A stretch of DNA of 38,530 bases from CAYFUR01 sp964346275 (GTDB lineage: Bacteria; Sumerlaeota; Sumerlaeia; SLMS01). Shown here piece after piece: positions 8,355 to 17,054 of this stretch. The stretch spans positions 1 through 38,530 of the forward strand of contig CAYFUR010000026.1 of NCBI GenBank assembly GCA_964346275.1. Direction: 5' to 3'. Numbering within the stretch: position 1 is the first letter of the stretch; each line of letters begins with the position of its first letter. The notes below the pieces were generated by a model, which searched no databases, was not told the DNA's origin, and saw only the letters and a program-made list of their open reading frames with translations. Made by a program: the position numbers and the translations under genes.

Positions 8355-8753
8355 TCAAGGCGTCGTCGTTCGATCCGATTCCTTCAGCGCGATGCTCACC
8401 TTACTCAGAAGATCATTATGGTTAAAGGGCTTCACAATGTAATAGGAGGATCCCTTATCCAGCGCTGCGCGGATTTTTTCTTTATCGGAAACCCCGGTCA
8501 GAAAAATCACCGGCGTCGCGGCGGTTTCCTTGCGCTCGCGGATTCGATCCAAAACCTCAAGCCCGTCCATTTCCGGCATCATCAGGTCGAGAATGACCAG
8601 ATCCGGCGTCACGTCTTCCAAAAGGCTGAGTGCATCCGGCCCGCTCGCGGCGGTATCGACATCGTACTCCTCTTTCAGAGAAGTGCGCAGGATGAGAAGG
8701 ATATCGTTCTCATCGTCAACTGCGAGGATGCGGCGGCGTTTCTTTTCTGCCAT
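8355..8753 (-). CDS. Single-domain response regulator (CheY-like receiver)
   Basis: The 132-residue protein is a stand-alone receiver domain. Asp13 and Asp14 form the acidic pocket, Asp56 in VILDLMMPEMDG is the phosphoacceptor, Thr86 and Lys108 (IVKPF) complete the switch set. There is no output domain, so it must act through a protein partner or as a phosphate relay. A longer frame reaches 8849, but MAEKKRRR at 8753 gives the usual N-terminus just before strand 1. The ribosome site there is weak, so the start is less certain than the family. No histidine kinase is adjacent. It is followed by HU upstream and thrS downstream on the same strand. Confidence 0.9.
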   Translation of the reverse strand: MAEKKRRRILAVDDENDILLILRTSLKEEYDVDTAASGPDALSLLEDVTPDLVILDLMMPEMDGLEVLDRIRERKETAATPVIFLTGVSDKEKIRAALDKGSSYYIVKPFNHNDLLSKVSIALKESDRTTTP

Positions 8754-8861
8754 GAGGATTGTGCCTGTCTCAAAGTTCTGGGGAATGAGAGGATTCCACA
8801 CGTCTGCCTCTGCGGACCATAGGCCATCGCCCTGATCCGTCAACGGCAATGTCCGCCGCGT

Positions 8862-9143
8862 TTACTCCGATTCGTTCACCGCTTCGCGGAAGGCTTTCCC
8901 GGGCTTGAAGACAGCAACGCGTTTGTCGGGGATATGGATCATCTCCCCGGTGCGGGGATTGCGCCCCTTGCGCGAATTCTTTTCCTTGACCAGAAAGGTT
9001 CCGAATCCCACCAGGCTGACTTTTTCGCCCTCCCGGAGGCTGTCTTTAATGCTGTCGAGAAAGATCTCCACCGCCTGAACGGCATCTTTGCGTGAAAGGC
9101 CACTCTTTTCGATTAATAAGTGGACAACCTCTGCCTTCGTCAC
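8862..9143 (-). CDS. HU/IHF-family nucleoid DNA-binding protein
   Basis: The 93-residue product has the full bacterial DNA-binding protein fold: an N-terminal helical dimerisation part, VGFGTFLVKEK and a beta-arm with GRNPRTGEMIHIPDKR followed by VFKPGKAF. HU-type proteins bend and compact DNA as dimers. I chose GTG at 9143 because GGAGGT stands six bases upstream and the resulting length matches HU (about 90 residues). The longer frame begins with an untypical peptide. Sequence alone does not tell HU from IHF subunits. It sits between the dnaK-type gene and the response regulator, with 108 nt to the latter. Confidence 0.93.
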   Translation of the reverse strand: MTKAEVVHLLIEKSGLSRKDAVQAVEIFLDSIKDSLREGEKVSLVGFGTFLVKEKNSRKGRNPRTGEMIHIPDKRVAVFKPGKAFREAVNESE

Positions 9144-9279
9144 GGGAAGACCTCCAGATACATCGGGTCGGAATTCCAAGTTTACCCTAAGAGGTATTTC
9201 TCCGGCCTCCTCCAGGAAGCAACCCGAAAAACCTGTAAGGCTTCAAAATTCAATCTTCAGCGCTCGTTTTCCATCGAAA

Positions 9280-11415
9280 TCAGGAGGGCGGGGGCGGAGG
9301 AGGAGCATTCGAGGGATCAAAATCATCCTCTTCCGTTTCCGGCTCATCCGCGCCTTGTTCCGGCCCGGACGGCCTCGTCCTTGGCGGCGGAGCAGGAGAC
9401 TGGGGCTCCTTTTCAGCTGGCGGGGGCATCTCGGCTGGGGGCGGTTCGGGCATGGAAACGTCTTCTCCGGCCGTTTCCCCCTCGTGCATGTCCGGTGGCA
9501 CGGGCACCTCTCCCGTGGCGGGCCTTTCCCTCTTGTCCTGGGATCTTTCCTCCTCGCGGCGTGGCGGAGGCGGCGCCTGGGGCATCTCAAATTCCTCGCC
9601 GATTTGATTGCCGATATTGAGCATTAATTCGTATTCTTCAGCGATCTCCTGCAGCGTCATCTCGTGGGTGTCCGCCATCATCCAGTCCCGGCTGGAAAGC
9701 GCCAGGTCCAGGCGCAGCATCGTTTCCTTAATCGTTTTCAGATCCTTCTCGTCGATCTCGTCCATGCCCTCTTCCAGGATCTTGTTCATACGCGCCTGCA
9801 GGCGCTCCGCTCCGGCCCGCCGCTGGGCCGTTCGCATGAATTCGCGATCCTCTTTCGAGTGCGCCTCCACTTCTTCCAGCAGCTTGTTGATCTCCTCCTC
9901 ATTCATCGGAGCGCATTCACCGTAGCCCTCGACCTGGATCCCCGTATTCACCCCGCTGGTCAAATCCACCGCCGAGACCTCCAGGATTCCATTGGCATCG
10001 ATGCGAAAGGTCACCTCGATCTCCGGCAATTCCTTTGGCATCGGTGGAATTCCCGTCAGGCGGAATTTCGCCAGCGAGCGATTCTCCGCCGCCTTCAGCC
10101 GTTCCCCCTGGAGCACATGCACCATCACCGATTGCTGGTTGTCGATCACCGTGGTGAATTTTCGCGTGGCTTCACAGGGAAGGGAAGAATTGCGGTCGAT
10201 CAGCGCTTTGAAAACCCCGCCGTCCAGCTCGATCCCCAGCGAAAGCGGCGTCACGTCCAGAAGCAGCACCTCCTGCAACTCCCCCCGGATCACGCCGGCC
10301 TGAATCGCCGCCCCAACGGCCACCGCCTCGTCCGGATTGACGCTCCGGCAAGGCTCCTTGCGGAAGAACTCTTTCACCAATTCCTGCACCCGGGGAATTC
10401 GCGTTGAGCCACCAACCAGAATCACTTCATCGAGTTGATCCACGCCCAGGTGGGCGTCTTCCAGCGCCATGCGGCAGGGATCGAACAGCATTTGATAAAA
10501 TGGCTGCATCCACTCGTTGAATTGATCGCGCGTAATGTCGCCCTCGTAGTGCTTGGGCCCCTGGGAATCGGCCACGATAAAGGGAAGCGATATATGCGTT
10601 GATTGCAGGGAGGAGAGTTCGATTTTGGCTTTTTCCGCGGCCTCGCGAATGCGCGACATAGCCTGGCGGTCCTGCGTCGGATCGATCCCCGTCGATTGAA
10701 GAATCGCGTCGGAAACCTCATCGAACACCTTCTGGTCGATGTTATCGCCGCCAAGCTGCGTATTGCCGTTGGTGGACAGGACTTCGAAGATATCGCCTTG
10801 CAATTGCAGAATCGAAATATCGAAAGTTCCGCCGCCGAAATCGAACACGGCGATTCGCCGCGATTCTCCCTGTTCCGCAAAGCCATAGGCCAGCGAAGCC
10901 GCCGTGGGCTCGTTGATAATGCGCACGACTTCCAGATCGATCAGGTCCGCGGCCCGTTTCGTCGCCGTGCGCTGGGCATCGTTGAAATACGCGGGCACGG
11001 TGATCACGGCGGAATGAATATCGTCGCCGGTAAAGTCCTCGGCGGTTTCCACCATCTTTTTCAACACCTGCGCCGCGGCCAGCTCCGGCGGGATCACCCG
11101 CCCGTCCTCCAGCCTGATTTCCGCCCGCCCTTCTTCTCCCGCCACAACCTCGAAAGGAAAATCTTCAATAAAATCTTCCACTTCGGAGAAGCGCTTTCCC
11201 ATCAGCCGCTTGGCCGAGCGAATCACGAATCCGGGCTTGGTAAGATACTGGCGCTTTGCCAGTTCACCCACCAGAATCTCTTCTTCCCCGAAAAGGACGA
11301 TCGACGGCGTCGTCATCGCCCCTTCGGAATTCGGGATCGTCTCCACCCGGTCCTGGACGACATAAGCGACCACGGAGTTCGTCGTTCCCAGGTCGATCCC
11401 GATTGTACGCGGCAT
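9280..11415 (-). CDS. dnaK: Hsp70 chaperone (DnaK family) with proline-rich acidic tail
   Basis: The 711-residue protein has a complete Hsp70 ATPase domain: GIDLGTTNS at residues 6-14, VPAYFNDAQR, INEPTAASLAYG, FDFGGGTFDIS and LVGGSTRIP. These are followed by the DVTPLSLGIE interdomain region, the substrate-binding domain and a helical lid. With ATP and a J-protein it binds and releases unfolded polypeptides in the cytosol. Unlike typical DnaK (about 610-640 residues), it ends in about 100 residues rich in Pro, Glu and Asp, including runs such as APPPPRREEE and a terminal PPPPPPS. This tail is probably disordered. Its ATG lies three bases after the stop of the J-domain gene, so the two are cotranslated. 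No GrpE is adjacent, and it could be a second, specialised Hsp70. Confidence 0.93.
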   Translation of the reverse strand: MPRTIGIDLGTTNSVVAYVVQDRVETIPNSEGAMTTPSIVLFGEEEILVGELAKRQYLTKPGFVIRSAKRLMGKRFSEVEDFIEDFPFEVVAGEEGRAEIRLEDGRVIPPELAAAQVLKKMVETAEDFTGDDIHSAVITVPAYFNDAQRTATKRAADLIDLEVVRIINEPTAASLAYGFAEQGESRRIAVFDFGGGTFDISILQLQGDIFEVLSTNGNTQLGGDNIDQKVFDEVSDAILQSTGIDPTQDRQAMSRIREAAEKAKIELSSLQSTHISLPFIVADSQGPKHYEGDITRDQFNEWMQPFYQMLFDPCRMALEDAHLGVDQLDEVILVGGSTRIPRVQELVKEFFRKEPCRSVNPDEAVAVGAAIQAGVIRGELQEVLLLDVTPLSLGIELDGGVFKALIDRNSSLPCEATRKFTTVIDNQQSVMVHVLQGERLKAAENRSLAKFRLTGIPPMPKELPEIEVTFRIDANGILEVSAVDLTSGVNTGIQVEGYGECAPMNEEEINKLLEEVEAHSKEDREFMRTAQRRAGAERLQARMNKILEEGMDEIDEKDLKTIKETMLRLDLALSSRDWMMADTHEMTLQEIAEEYELMLNIGNQIGEEFEMPQAPPPPRREEERSQDKRERPATGEVPVPPDMHEGETAGEDVSMPEPPPAEMPPPAEKEPQSPAPPPRTRPSGPEQGADEPETEEDDFDPSNAPPPPPPS

Positions 11416-11418
11416 AGG

Positions 11419-12300
11419 TTACTTGTTTCCGAAAAGGCTGGGGAAATACTTTGCCAGGAAATTCGGCGTCTTAGACCTCTTCTGCTGATCCTTCAACACG
11501 TGAAGACGCAGCTTGGCCTTTTCATTATCCGATTCCCATTTCAGCACCTCTTCGTAGACGGCTTCCGCCTTCGAATCAATACCGACTGTTTCGTAAATCT
11601 CTCCCAGCCCGATCTTGAAGTCCATATTATATTGCTCGAGTTCGCACGCTTTTTCCGCCGCCTGAACGGCGCGGCTAAAGCTCCCCTTCGTCTTCATCAG
11701 CGTTTGCGCGAGCTTCATGTGATACTGAGCTTCGCCCTCGGGATCGTTTTTTACCGCCGTTTCGAAGAACGGAAGAGCCTTCTTATGCTCGCCGATTCGA
11801 TAATACTCCATCCCTTTCACAAACGCCTTCTGCGCGGTCAGTACTTTCTGCGAGGCGATGTCGCGCTGAGACATGCCGGGGGAGGGCTTCGCGCCACCCG
11901 TTGAAGGATCAGCCCGAGGCCCTGCTGGACTCCGCCGCTGCGTTGCGGAATCGGCACCCGGGGGCATCGCAGGGTCCGTCGCGGGAGCGCTCGCACTGGC
12001 CTCGGGAGCGCTCGGACTGGCTGGCGCTCCGCCTCCTCCGGCGGTCGGGCTGTCCGCCGCTGGACGCTGCTGGCCTGTTCCCGCCTGCCCATCGTATTCC
12101 GCCCGCTTTTTCGGATCTTTCAGGGTATTATAGGCTTTGCTGATCACCGCAAGCCGCTCGGCATTCACCCGCGAGGCCTCCGGCGAAGAGGCCTTGTCGG
12201 GGTGAAGATCGCGGGCCAATTTGTAATAGGCCCGCTTGATCTCGCGTTCGGGTGCGTGCTTGTCCACACCCAGTAAACTGTAATAATCTTCACGCGCCAT
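11419..12300 (-). CDS. J-domain protein with TPR-like C-terminus (Hsp70 cochaperone)
   Basis: The 293-residue protein opens with a J domain (about 1-70) with the HPD tripeptide at 33-35, which stimulates Hsp70 ATP hydrolysis. A Pro/Ala/Ser-rich linker (about 75-150) leads to a helical part (about 150-270) with TPR-like texture, for example YRIGEHKKALPFFETAVKNDPE and KAEAVYEEVLKWE. The Gly/Phe region and zinc-finger repeats of canonical DnaJ are absent, so it is not DnaJ proper. Its partner is evidently the Hsp70 encoded three bases downstream. The ATG at 12300 opens directly into the J domain. The TPR part may recruit specific clients. Confidence 0.9.
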   Translation of the reverse strand: MAREDYYSLLGVDKHAPEREIKRAYYKLARDLHPDKASSPEASRVNAERLAVISKAYNTLKDPKKRAEYDGQAGTGQQRPAADSPTAGGGGAPASPSAPEASASAPATDPAMPPGADSATQRRSPAGPRADPSTGGAKPSPGMSQRDIASQKVLTAQKAFVKGMEYYRIGEHKKALPFFETAVKNDPEGEAQYHMKLAQTLMKTKGSFSRAVQAAEKACELEQYNMDFKIGLGEIYETVGIDSKAEAVYEEVLKWESDNEKAKLRLHVLKDQQKRSKTPNFLAKYFPSLFGNK

Positions 12301-12329
12301 GGATGAGAAAATGCTGTGGAGTCAGATTG

Positions 12330-12356
12330 GGTATACCCTTATGAGCTCAGGTGCAA
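12330..12356 (-). promoter_or_regulatory. Putative promoter and palindrome upstream of the J-protein/Hsp70 operon
   Basis: On the minus strand TTGCAC (12351-12356) and TATACC (12330-12335) are 15 nt apart, about 30 nt before the J-protein ATG. The -10 element lies in a perfect 10-bp palindrome (12329-12338) that could be an operator. The CIRCE heat-shock element is not present. Confidence 0.4.
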
Positions 12357-12432
12357 ACGAAGCACCCGAAAGGATCAAAGATTCGGCTCCATTCGCGAAT
12401 GTGTCAACGCTTTTACCGGCCGCGCGGCCCAC

Positions 12433-12451
12433 TCGTAAAGAGTCTTTACGA
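12433..12451. repeat. Perfect inverted repeat over the stop codon of the RND-ABC gene
   Basis: TCGTAAAG, a 3-nt spacer and CTTTACGA form an 8-bp stem that includes the TAA stop at 12446-12448. A fully palindromic 12-mer of G and C follows at 12418-12429. There is no T tract, so this may be a 3' RNA stabiliser or a weak terminator. Confidence 0.6.
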
Positions 12452-15400
12452 ACTCCCGGCGCTTTCCCCTAAAATCGCCAGCAAGGCATCCTCCAGAGTC
12501 GGTTTGACCTCCCGGCTGTTCGGACCCGGCGGCGCCGTCGATAAGACGCGATAGCCGCTCAAACCCCGTTCCACAACTTGCGAGAGCACTCGAACATTCT
12601 CAGATGGAAGCCCCCTCTGAACCAACTCCTCCTTCTTGCCCTCGTCGAAAAGAATTTCCCAGATCCTGCCGTCCCAGGATTCCTTCAAACCCTCCGGAGA
12701 ACCAAGATAGGCAAGGCGCCCGCGGTTGAGAATCGCCAGCCGGTCGCAGTTCTCCTCCAGGTCCTCCACAATATGCGTCGAGACAATCACCAGGCGGTCG
12801 GCGGCCAGATTGGCCAGCAGCATCCGCACCCGGATACGCTCCATGGGATCCAGTCCGGCGGTCGGCTCGTCGATAATCAGGATCGGCGGCGCCTGCAGCA
12901 AGACCCGCGCGATACCCGCCCGCTGCTTCATTCCGCCGGAAAACGTGCCCAGCTTCTGTTGGAGGAACTCCGAGAGGTTCACTTCCTCCGCCGCCCGGTG
13001 GATGGCCCGGTGCCGCTGCGCCGGAGTCTCCAGCTCCGCCAACCCCCGCAGCTCCGACCCAAGACGGCTTCCCTCTCCGCTCAGCGCCTGGGCCGCACGG
13101 AGGTTCTGCGCTGTCAGCATTCCAAAATAATCGAGATAATCGTAGAGCGTCATCTCGTCGTAATGCCCATGCGTCTGCGGCAAATATCCGATCAGCGGCG
13201 CCAATTGCCCCCGCGCCTCGCGATGGGAAACACCAAACAGCCGCACTGTCCCCCGCGTTGGCTCATGAAGCCCCGCCAGCGAACGCAGCAGCGTCGTCTT
13301 TCCCGCGCCGTTGGGGCCAAGCAAGCCAAAGAGCCCCCGTTCCATTTCCAGGCTGATGCCGTCCAGCGCCGCAAGCCCCGGAACGCCGCCCCACCTGCCG
13401 GGCAGATAGCTCTGCAGCCCCTTTAGCCCCCCGGGCGGATAGATCACGTGGATATTCGTCAGGCTGACCACCGGAGGCGATGTTTCTTCATTAACGGGAG
13501 CGGCCTCGCCGAACGCCGGTTCCGGCGCGGGGCGTTTCAGCCTCGCGGCGAGTCGCGTGGCCAGGGGACGCGTCGCCCAGCGCGCCACCGTCCAGGGCAC
13601 ACCCACCACAAAGACCACCGTCCGCCAGCACCAGCGGAAAGGCGCTGCCACCACCGCGCCAGCACGCGCCAGGAATCCCCGTTGTTTCTCCTCATCGGCC
13701 GGGGCCCTCTTCCGCCAGGGGCGCGTCAGCAGGAAAAGCAAATCCGCTGGCAGGCTCACCACCAACTTCACGGGCGTTCTCAGAAATTCGAACACAAAGG
13801 TCGCCATGGACCAGAAGAGCCGGCGCGCATTCGGCGCAAACGGCAGCTCGCGCCGGTACACCCGAATCGGATGGAAAAGCAGATTGGCGATCGCTTCGGG
13901 AATTTCAAAAGCCACCTGGAGCAGCCGGAGAGCACTGGGCCGTATCCACCGCACAAAATCATCCCCGATCAGATAGAAGCAGGGCAGCACGATCAGCATC
14001 AGGACGGTGGCACTTGTCAGGCCTCCGATCACCACCACCGCCACCGGGCGCCACTGATCATCCGCATCCCCAACAAGCGCCAGCGGAAGCAGCCCCAGCA
14101 CCGTCGTGAAATAGGTCATAATGATCGGCCGCAGGCGCGTCACCGCCGCTTCGAAAATCGCCCGCGTTCGGTTATAGCCGCCATCCCGCTGGTAATGCAG
14201 CGCCCGGTCCATCATCACGATGCCGTTATTCACCGCCAGCCCCACCAAAAGAATGATCCCGAAGGCCGCCAGGTCGTCCATGGGCAGCCCGGCAAAGTTC
14301 AAGCCCCAGACGATTCCCATAATCATCAGCGGATTCGTCGCCAGAATGGTAAACGGGACCCAGAAACTCTCGAAAACCGCCGCCATCACCACATAGACCA
14401 GAATCACGCCCCACCAGACGATGAACTTGAATTCCTCGTTCCGCCGCCGGAGGCGGCGCTCGTCCCCCGTGAATTCGGTGATCACGCCGCCCGGATTGGG
14501 AACCGCACCCACGATTTTGCGGATATCTTCCACCAGCTTGCCCTTGTCGGTTCCCTGCACGTAGAAGTAATCCAGGTCGGCGCTTTCCTGCCGGTCCCTC
14601 CGATAGATATAGCGGTCCGCCCGATCCACCTGCATCTGCACCAATTCCCCAAGCGGAACCGACCCGCCACCCGGAGCCGAAATCTCCATGCGCTTCACTT
14701 CGTCAAGCGTCGAGCCCTCCGAACCTTCGATCGTAAAAAGCACATCCGTGCGCTCGTCCCCATTCTCCAGCTGAAGGCTCGACACCGTGCCCCCGCTGCG
14801 CGTTGCGCCGACAAAGCGGCCGATCGATTGTCCGGTGATATTAAAAATGCGCGAGCGCTCCCGGTCCACCCGGGCCAGGTAGCGCAACTCATTCATCTCC
14901 TCGTCGAACTCCACATTCGTAATCTGCGGATGCGCGCGCAACGCCGTCGCCAGCCGTTCCGCATGGGCCTGGATCGTTTCCAGGTCGAGCCCCTTCAGCT
15001 CCAGTTCCCCTCGCGGCCCCAGGTCCAGCGACACATCATCCAGATCGTCGTCGGGGCGCTCCAGGCTCAGCGCCAGCCCCGGAACCGGGCCCATAAAGTC
15101 CAGAATCGTCTGCCGGATTTCCTGGTAAGAGCGTTTCTCTTCCCGTTCGCTCCGTTCCTTCAATCGGATCCGTGCTTCCCCGTCTTCCTCGTCAAAAGCC
15201 ACGGAATACGTCTCGATGTCCGGATGTTCCGCGAGCCTCTCTTCGATGGGCTGCACGGCGCGATTCACGTCGGCAAGCGTCGACCCCTGGGGAGCTTCAA
15301 AGTAGAATTCAAAGTAATCATCCTCCGCCCGGTCCGATGTCGTGGCGGAACTCAGCCGCTGGCAGCTGTCGAGAATCGTAAAGGAAAGAGCGATCGCGAT

Positions 15401-16975
15401 GATCAAGAGCACGCGCCCCCGATAACGGAGCGCTGACTTCAGCAGCTTGCGGTAGCCGCGCACGAAGAAGTTTCCGATCCGGTTCATCTTTTCGTGGCGC
15501 TTTTTCGTCTTCAGAACCAGCACCGTGAAAACCGGTACCAATGTCAGGGCGACAAGCAGAGAGATGATCAGCGGGAAGACCAGGGCCAGCGTTGGCTCTT
15601 TCACAATCAGCTTAAAGCGGCCTTCCACGAAAAGAATGGGAACGAACACCACCACCGTGGTGAGCGTTGCCGCCAGAAGGCCCCGGCCAACATCCGAGCC
15701 GCCCAGCATCGCCGCGTCGCGGGCACTCTTCCCCCGGTGGAATAGGCGGAACGAGTTCTCCACCACCACGATCGAGTTATCCACCAGCATCCCCACACCC
15801 ATCGCCAGGCCCACGATCGAGAAAATGTTGATGCTCATCTCCGCAGCGTAAAACAGGTTGAAGACCGAGATCAGGCTGATGGGAACCGAAATGAAGACAA
15901 TCATCGCGACGCGGAGCGATTGAAAGAAAATCAACGGAACCAGAAGCGCCAGGCAGCCGCCGATCAAGGCCAGTGTCTTCAGCTTGTTGATCGCCTTTTC
16001 CACGGGCTCCGCGGTATCCCGGTCGATCACCAGTTCAATGCCCGGCGGAAGGTCTTGATTGATTTCCTCCACCCGCTCGCGCGTTTCCCGCGCGAGATCG
16101 ATCAGGTTGCGGTCCGATTCCCGCTCCAGGCTGATGTTGATCGAGTTCTTTCCCTCGGTGCGGTAAATCCATCGGTCCACTGTTTCCCCGAGACCGACCC
16201 GCGACACGTCCTTCAGGCGCACAATTCCTTCATTATCCACATAGATCTCGGCCAATTCTTCCAGCGTGGTAATCTGATCGTCGAGACGGACGTAGAACGT
16301 CTCCGTCGGCGCCTTAATCGTTCCCAGGAACGTATCGTCGCTGACCGCCGCCTGCACCCGGTTGATCACCTGGCCGAAATCCAGGTTATAGGCCGAAAGC
16401 AGGTCCGGCTCGATTTGGATCTCTGCCGAACGATTCGTGTTCCCGTAAACTTCCACATTCGCCACACCGTCGAGGGAGGCGAGTCGTTGCTCCACCTTTT
16501 CCATCGCCGTGTCATACAGCGTTTGCTCGTCCCCTTTTCCCCGGACCTCAAGGCGCATATACCGCCGTTGCCAATCCACCGTCGAATAGGCAAAGGCGCT
16601 TACGGACAGCCGCCGGTCGGAAAAGGAATTTTGAAAGGAATTCAGCCGCTCTTGAAGATCCACCAGCGTATACTGCACATCGGTATCATAATCGAATTCA
16701 GCACGCAGCCGGACTCCACCCGACCATGTCCGGGAATTCATCGAGCGCACTCCGGACATCTCCGCCAGGATCCCCTCGATCGGCTTCGTCAGCTCTTCCT
16801 GGATTTCCGTCGGCGAGCGATCCCAATTCGCCCGCACCGCAATCACGGGAAACGTGAAGTCGGGAATCAGCTGAACAGGAAGCTGAAGATAGGACACCGC
16901 ACCCAGCACCACGATGGCCAGAAAGGCCATGCAGGTCGTGATCGGTCGGCGGACTGAGAGGTGGGAGATTCTCAC
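12446..16975 (-). CDS. RND-family exporter fused to an ABC-transporter ATPase
   Basis: One uninterrupted frame encodes 1509 residues. Residues 1 to about 1005 are a complete HAE-type RND permease: the SVRRPITT N-terminus, two large periplasmic regions and 12 expected membrane helices. Asp399-Asn400 stand where AcrB has its TM4 Asp pair, Asn916-Asn917 are in TM10, and RLRPIIMT is conserved. A linker (about 1005-1185) has basic and hydrophobic stretches. Residues about 1185-1420 form a full ABC ATPase: Walker A GPNGAGKTT from 1220, Q-loop near 1265, signature FSGGMKQ from 1345, Walker B ILIIDEPTAGLD near 1370 and the H-loop His near 1400. All nucleotide-binding residues are present. GTG 16975 is forced by an in-frame stop just upstream (16979-16981). 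No membrane-fusion protein, TolC-like gene or ABC permease is nearby. It is last in the envelope operon. Confidence 0.9.
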   Translation of the reverse strand: MRISHLSVRRPITTCMAFLAIVVLGAVSYLQLPVQLIPDFTFPVIAVRANWDRSPTEIQEELTKPIEGILAEMSGVRSMNSRTWSGGVRLRAEFDYDTDVQYTLVDLQERLNSFQNSFSDRRLSVSAFAYSTVDWQRRYMRLEVRGKGDEQTLYDTAMEKVEQRLASLDGVANVEVYGNTNRSAEIQIEPDLLSAYNLDFGQVINRVQAAVSDDTFLGTIKAPTETFYVRLDDQITTLEELAEIYVDNEGIVRLKDVSRVGLGETVDRWIYRTEGKNSINISLERESDRNLIDLARETRERVEEINQDLPPGIELVIDRDTAEPVEKAINKLKTLALIGGCLALLVPLIFFQSLRVAMIVFISVPISLISVFNLFYAAEMSINIFSIVGLAMGVGMLVDNSIVVVENSFRLFHRGKSARDAAMLGGSDVGRGLLAATLTTVVVFVPILFVEGRFKLIVKEPTLALVFPLIISLLVALTLVPVFTVLVLKTKKRHEKMNRIGNFFVRGYRKLLKSALRYRGRVLLIIAIALSFTILDSCQRLSSATTSDRAEDDYFEFYFEAPQGSTLADVNRAVQPIEERLAEHPDIETYSVAFDEEDGEARIRLKERSEREEKRSYQEIRQTILDFMGPVPGLALSLERPDDDLDDVSLDLGPRGELELKGLDLETIQAHAERLATALRAHPQITNVEFDEEMNELRYLARVDRERSRIFNITGQSIGRFVGATRSGGTVSSLQLENGDERTDVLFTIEGSEGSTLDEVKRMEISAPGGGSVPLGELVQMQVDRADRYIYRRDRQESADLDYFYVQGTDKGKLVEDIRKIVGAVPNPGGVITEFTGDERRLRRRNEEFKFIVWWGVILVYVVMAAVFESFWVPFTILATNPLMIMGIVWGLNFAGLPMDDLAAFGIILLVGLAVNNGIVMMDRALHYQRDGGYNRTRAIFEAAVTRLRPIIMTYFTTVLGLLPLALVGDADDQWRPVAVVVIGGLTSATVLMLIVLPCFYLIGDDFVRWIRPSALRLLQVAFEIPEAIANLLFHPIRVYRRELPFAPNARRLFWSMATFVFEFLRTPVKLVVSLPADLLFLLTRPWRKRAPADEEKQRGFLARAGAVVAAPFRWCWRTVVFVVGVPWTVARWATRPLATRLAARLKRPAPEPAFGEAAPVNEETSPPVVSLTNIHVIYPPGGLKGLQSYLPGRWGGVPGLAALDGISLEMERGLFGLLGPNGAGKTTLLRSLAGLHEPTRGTVRLFGVSHREARGQLAPLIGYLPQTHGHYDEMTLYDYLDYFGMLTAQNLRAAQALSGEGSRLGSELRGLAELETPAQRHRAIHRAAEEVNLSEFLQQKLGTFSGGMKQRAGIARVLLQAPPILIIDEPTAGLDPMERIRVRMLLANLAADRLVIVSTHIVEDLEENCDRLAILNRGRLAYLGSPEGLKESWDGRIWEILFDEGKKEELVQRGLPSENVRVLSQVVERGLSGYRVLSTAPPGPNSREVKPTLEDALLAILGESAGSS

Positions 16976-17054
16976 TGGTCAAATCCCGTGGCGCATGGCC
17001 ATGGCTCCTCCAACATCAGATCAGAGCAAAATCAGTGTTTCCGGTAAAGCACGA

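Noticed and set aside
12300..12370. CIRCE heat-shock operator upstream of the J-protein/Hsp70 operon
   Set aside because: The TTAGCACTC-N9-GAGTGCTAA pattern is absent; only an unrelated palindrome is seen.
13448..15436. 662-residue plus-strand frame opposite the RND part
   Set aside because: It is His/Arg/Gln-rich with no motifs, antisense to a well-formed transporter frame.
12446..16975. Possibility that the RND-ABC frame is two genes joined by an unseen frameshift
   Set aside because: Both parts and the linker are in a single frame with no stop, and the motifs of both parts are intact. A misassembly cannot be excluded from the sequence alone, so this is kept as a check rather than the preferred view.
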